From positions 35,240,002-35,304,001 of the forward strand of contig OY987242.1 of NCBI GenBank assembly GCA_963920765.1: a DNA stretch of 64,000 bases. The letters run 5' to 3'. A program made the translations under genes and the position numbers. Below are positions 61,430 through 64,000 of this stretch, piece after piece; within the stretch, counting starts at the first letter, position 1, and every line of letters begins with the position of its first letter. The notes under the pieces were generated by a model. It saw only the letters and a program-made list of their open reading frames with translations. It ran no database searches and was not told where the DNA came from. The stretch comes from Ulota crispa. Its lineage: Eukaryota > Streptophyta > Bryopsida > Orthotrichales > Orthotrichaceae.

Positions 61430-61842
61430 GGCATTAATATGTGAACCACACCCTTTGAACTATTGTACCACACCCTTGGGGTAAATTTTAGATTTCTACC
61501 ATCAAAAATTTGAGTTTGAGAATTTTGAATTCAAATTTGGACTTAGAAACCATGGTATTGTCTAAGACCATAAAAAAAGTTGCAATTCAACAACACCCAA
61601 TGGGGGGGAGCTTATCTTTTTTTAAAAACAAAAGTAAAATTAACAATTTTCTCCCTAACTACACATTTTCATTGGGTGTTGTTGAATTGCAACTTTTTTT
61701 ATGGTTCTAGACAATACCATGGTCTCTAAGTCCAAATCTGAATTCAAAATTCTCAGATTCAGCTTTTTGATGCTAGAAATCAAAAATTTACCTTGTGGTG
61801 TGGTATAGTAATTGGAAGAGTGTGATACACATATCAATTCCC
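61430..61842. mobile_element. Foldback element with GGGAATTGATAT ends, copy 3 (nested)
   Basis: The right end is CACATATCAATTCCC; the left end is decayed (ATTAATATGTGAACCACACC). The arms carry TTTCTACCATCAAAAATTTG and its inverse like the copies at 26696 and 32226. It lies inside the CACTA element. Confidence 0.7.
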
Positions 61843-62734
61843 ATCTTTTAAAGCTTATAAAAATATTTTATAAGATTGTTTTTTTTTAATTCATTTGGTT
61901 AGTAATAGAAGAAAAATTACTAAAAATACCCTTTAAGTCTTTCAAAATATCAAGTTTACGCCGAAAATATGTGAAACATAAAAAATAGTCCTAATTTTTG
62001 TAGGAATATCAATTATACTCATATTATTTTGGAAAATTAATAAAAAAACTCTTCTATTTTGAAATGTTAAATATATCCTTGTGTTATTTGAAATGTAAAT
62101 ATCACCTTTGGTTTCTTGTAAGAATTTGCATTAAACTATACACTTGGTTATCATGTAACACAAAGATATTTTTGGTACTTTTAATCCTTAAGGGACATTT
62201 ATGATTTCTTCAAAGAATTGAGGAGCATCATTTATATTTGTTTGTAAAGAAATTTTGGTATTTAAAACAACAAAATGTTGTACTTTTTATATAAAATTTT
62301 GTTGAATTAGTGAAGTTGTGTCCAAAAGTATCTAGATCAACAAAAAACTGTTGAGTTTTTTGTTATTATGGTCATGTTTTTACTTGACTTTGAAGGCTGC
62401 TAAGTTTAAATCTTACCAAATTGTGAAAAGTAAAGAAAATAAAACCAGTCAATGTACACTCAAACTTCTAAAAGATTTTTTTTTTTTGAAAACTTCTTTT
62501 ATTTTTTAAAACTTCAAAAAAATTTTAATGAGGTTCAAAAAGGTTTTAGAAAGATTTCAAAAACAAACCTAAACTATTGTGAAAGTATTTTTGAAAGTAT
62601 TTTGATGATTTACAAAAAGATTCCTAAAGGACTCTAATTCAATCTAAGAGATTCTATTTCTATAAGTATTTTGAAGTACTTAAACAAATTTCATAAAGAT
62701 TTTAAAAAGATTCTCAAAGATTCCAAAAAGGTTC

Positions 62735-63720
62735 TTGAAAATTCTTAGAGATTTTCAAAGATTTTTTGAATTTCAAAAAAGATTCTCAAAAGATTCCCAA
62801 AGATTCTCAAAGATTCTCAATTGTTCTCAAACATTCTCAAAGATTTCAAAAAAACTTGAAAAGATTCCCAAAGATTTCAAAAGATTCCCAAAGATTCCAA
62901 AAGATTCTCAAAGATTCTCAAAAGATTCCCAAAGATTCTCAAAGATTCTCAATTGTTCTCAAACATTCTCAAAGATTCCAAAAAAACTTGAAAAGATTCC
63001 CAAAGATTTCAAATGATTCTCAAAGATTCCTAAAAGATTCTCAAAGATTCTCAAAGATTTCCAAAGATTCTTGAAGATTCCAAAGAGATTCTCAAAGATT
63101 CTCAATGATTCTCAATGATTCTCAATTGTTCTCAAACATTCTCAAAGAGTCCAAAAAAACTTGAAAAGATTTCCAAAGATTCCAAAAGATTCTCAAAGAT
63201 TCCAAAAAGATTCTCAAAGATTCTCAAAGATTCTCAATTGTTCTCAAACATTCTCAAAGATTCCAAAAAACTTGAAAATATTCCCAAAGATTCCAAAAGA
63301 TTCTCAAAGATTCCAAAAAGATTCTTAAAGATTCTCAAAGATTTTCAAAGATTCTCAATTGTTCTCAAACATTCTCAAAGAGTCCAAAAAAACTTGAAAA
63401 GATTCCCAAAGATTTCAAAAGATTCTCAAAGATTCCTGAAAGATTCTCAAAGATTCCCAAAGGATTCTCAAAGATTCTTGAAAGATTCCTGCAAGATTCT
63501 CAAACATTTTCAAAGATTCCAAAAAAACTTGAAAAGATTCCAAAAGATTTCCAAAGATTCATGAAGATTCCTAAAAGATTCTCAAAGATTCTAAAATCTC
63601 AAAAAGATTCTTAAATATTCTTAAAACTCCTGAAAAGATTCTCAATGATTCCCAAAAGATTCTTGAAGATTCTTAAAGATTCACAAAAATTCCCAAAAGA
63701 TCTTCAAAAGATTCCAAAAT
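62735..63720. repeat. 1-kb tandem array of CAAAGATTCT units
   Basis: The basic unit is about 10-13 bp (TTCTCAAAGA, TTCCCAAAGA and variants). A higher-order block, TCAATTGTTCTCAAACATTC, recurs at about 62818, 62949, 63122, 63235 and 63356, each time followed by AAAAAACTTGAAAAGATT. Three + frames of 93-149 codons rich in K, D, S, Q and F arise from the repeat and are not genes. Confidence 0.9.
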
Positions 63721-63880
63721 TTCTGTTGATTTAGATAATGGTGTCCAAATCAACAGAACGTATTTAGGTTTTTACAGAATTCTGTTAAATTAGTCAATTA
63801 GCGTGGGCCAGTGCCCAAATCAACAAGAAACTGTTGGTTTTCTGTTGTTTTGGAAGGAGTTTTCTACTAGTGGATCTCAA

Positions 63881-63944
63881 ATGCCGGAGGAGGAACGGAA
63901 GCAACAGAGCCAGATGCCAGGTGAACCAAGTCTCCTGTTTGCCG
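63881..63944 (+). CDS. Possible first exon running off the window
   Basis: ATG at 63881 opens MPEEERKQQSQMPGEPSLLF and reaches a strong donor, TTTGCCG|GTAAGT, at 63944-63945. The CACTA element ends eight bases upstream. Its left flank (60281-60531) is also GC-richer than usual and may be the promoter or leader of the same gene. No family can be named from 21 residues. Confidence 0.3.
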
Positions 63945-64000
63945 GTAAGTTTACCCGCAAGTGGACCGACCACGGTTTGGAGATAATTAGGGCGATTTTC

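Larger units (their letters stand above)
60535..63872. mobile_element. CACTA-type DNA transposon, non-autonomous, 3.34 kb
   Basis: CACTAGTAGAAAA opens it and the exact 13-bp inverse TTTTCTACTAGTG closes it. GAT lies directly on both sides (60532-60534 and 63873-63875), the 3-bp target duplication typical of CACTA/En-Spm elements. Both subterminal regions repeat CTGTTGATTT-type motifs in both orientations, as CACTA ends do. No transposase is seen. The inside holds palindromic GGGCAGCTGCCC repeats, a foldback element (61430-61842), part of another foldback (61912-62170) and a 1-kb tandem array. Confidence 0.85.

Noticed and set aside
62735-63564. Three + open frames of 93, 102 and 149 codons rich in K, D, S, Q, R and F
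   Set aside because: They are translations of the tandem array in different phases; composition and repetition come from the short DNA unit, not from a protein.

Overview
This window looks like nuclear DNA of a land plant, probably bryophyte grade with a moss favoured. It is AT-rich, gene-poor and crowded with non-autonomous DNA transposons. The best taxonomic evidence is a 7.4-kb insertion of mitochondrial DNA (about 51255-58625). It carries group II introns at positions that fit atp9i95, cox1i732 and cox1i1064, plus a genomic C at cox1 nucleotide 755, where many land plants make a Ser-to-Leu C-to-U edit. From memory that intron set fits mosses best, but a lycophyte or another bryophyte cannot be excluded.

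Host genes. One clearly intact gene is visible: a cytosolic tyrosyl-tRNA synthetase (33982-36581, + strand, six exons, 397 residues) with telo-box motifs just upstream and in intron 1. On the minus strand between 26435 and 19041, five exon-like pieces read as a NAT11/12-type nucleobase-ascorbate transporter. The central two thirds of the protein are not found, and the last exon carries a stop and a frame change, so I call it a decayed gene. Smaller coding remnants are weaker: an RPA1-like zinc-ribbon piece (17664-17796), an unidentified minus-strand remnant split by a MITE (11340-12010), an unidentified + ORF (13064-13474), and a possible first exon at the right edge (63881-63944).

Transposons. 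At least eight sequence families with terminal inverted repeats (TIRs) occur. The largest group starts with TTAACCC and ends with GGGTTAA (about 250-965 bp), as expected for piggyBac-type elements with TTAA targets. Others are a TA-flanked AGGTARG group, a foldback family with GGGAATTGATAT ends, a GGGAAATTTCATGGATACCC foldback family, two related ACACC...GGTGT MITE families, CACTA-type elements (five small foldbacks and one of 3.3 kb with a perfect 3-bp target duplication), a Stowaway-like element, and a GGGTGTCAAACC element. Several are nested.

Layout. 1-17 kb: repeats and remnants, including three piggyBac-like elements of about 0.9-1 kb. 17-27 kb: RPA-like piece and the transporter remnant, riddled with MITEs. 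27-33 kb: repeats and short tandem duplications. 33-37 kb: TyrRS gene. 37-51 kb: more piggyBac-like and CACTA-like elements, otherwise featureless. 51-58.6 kb: mitochondrial insertion with atp9 exon, two tRNA loci and the 3' half of cox1. 58.7-64 kb: a CACTA element with a 1-kb tandem array, inserted next to a possible exon. I saw no CRISPR array, no rRNA, and nothing that amounts to a new multi-gene system.
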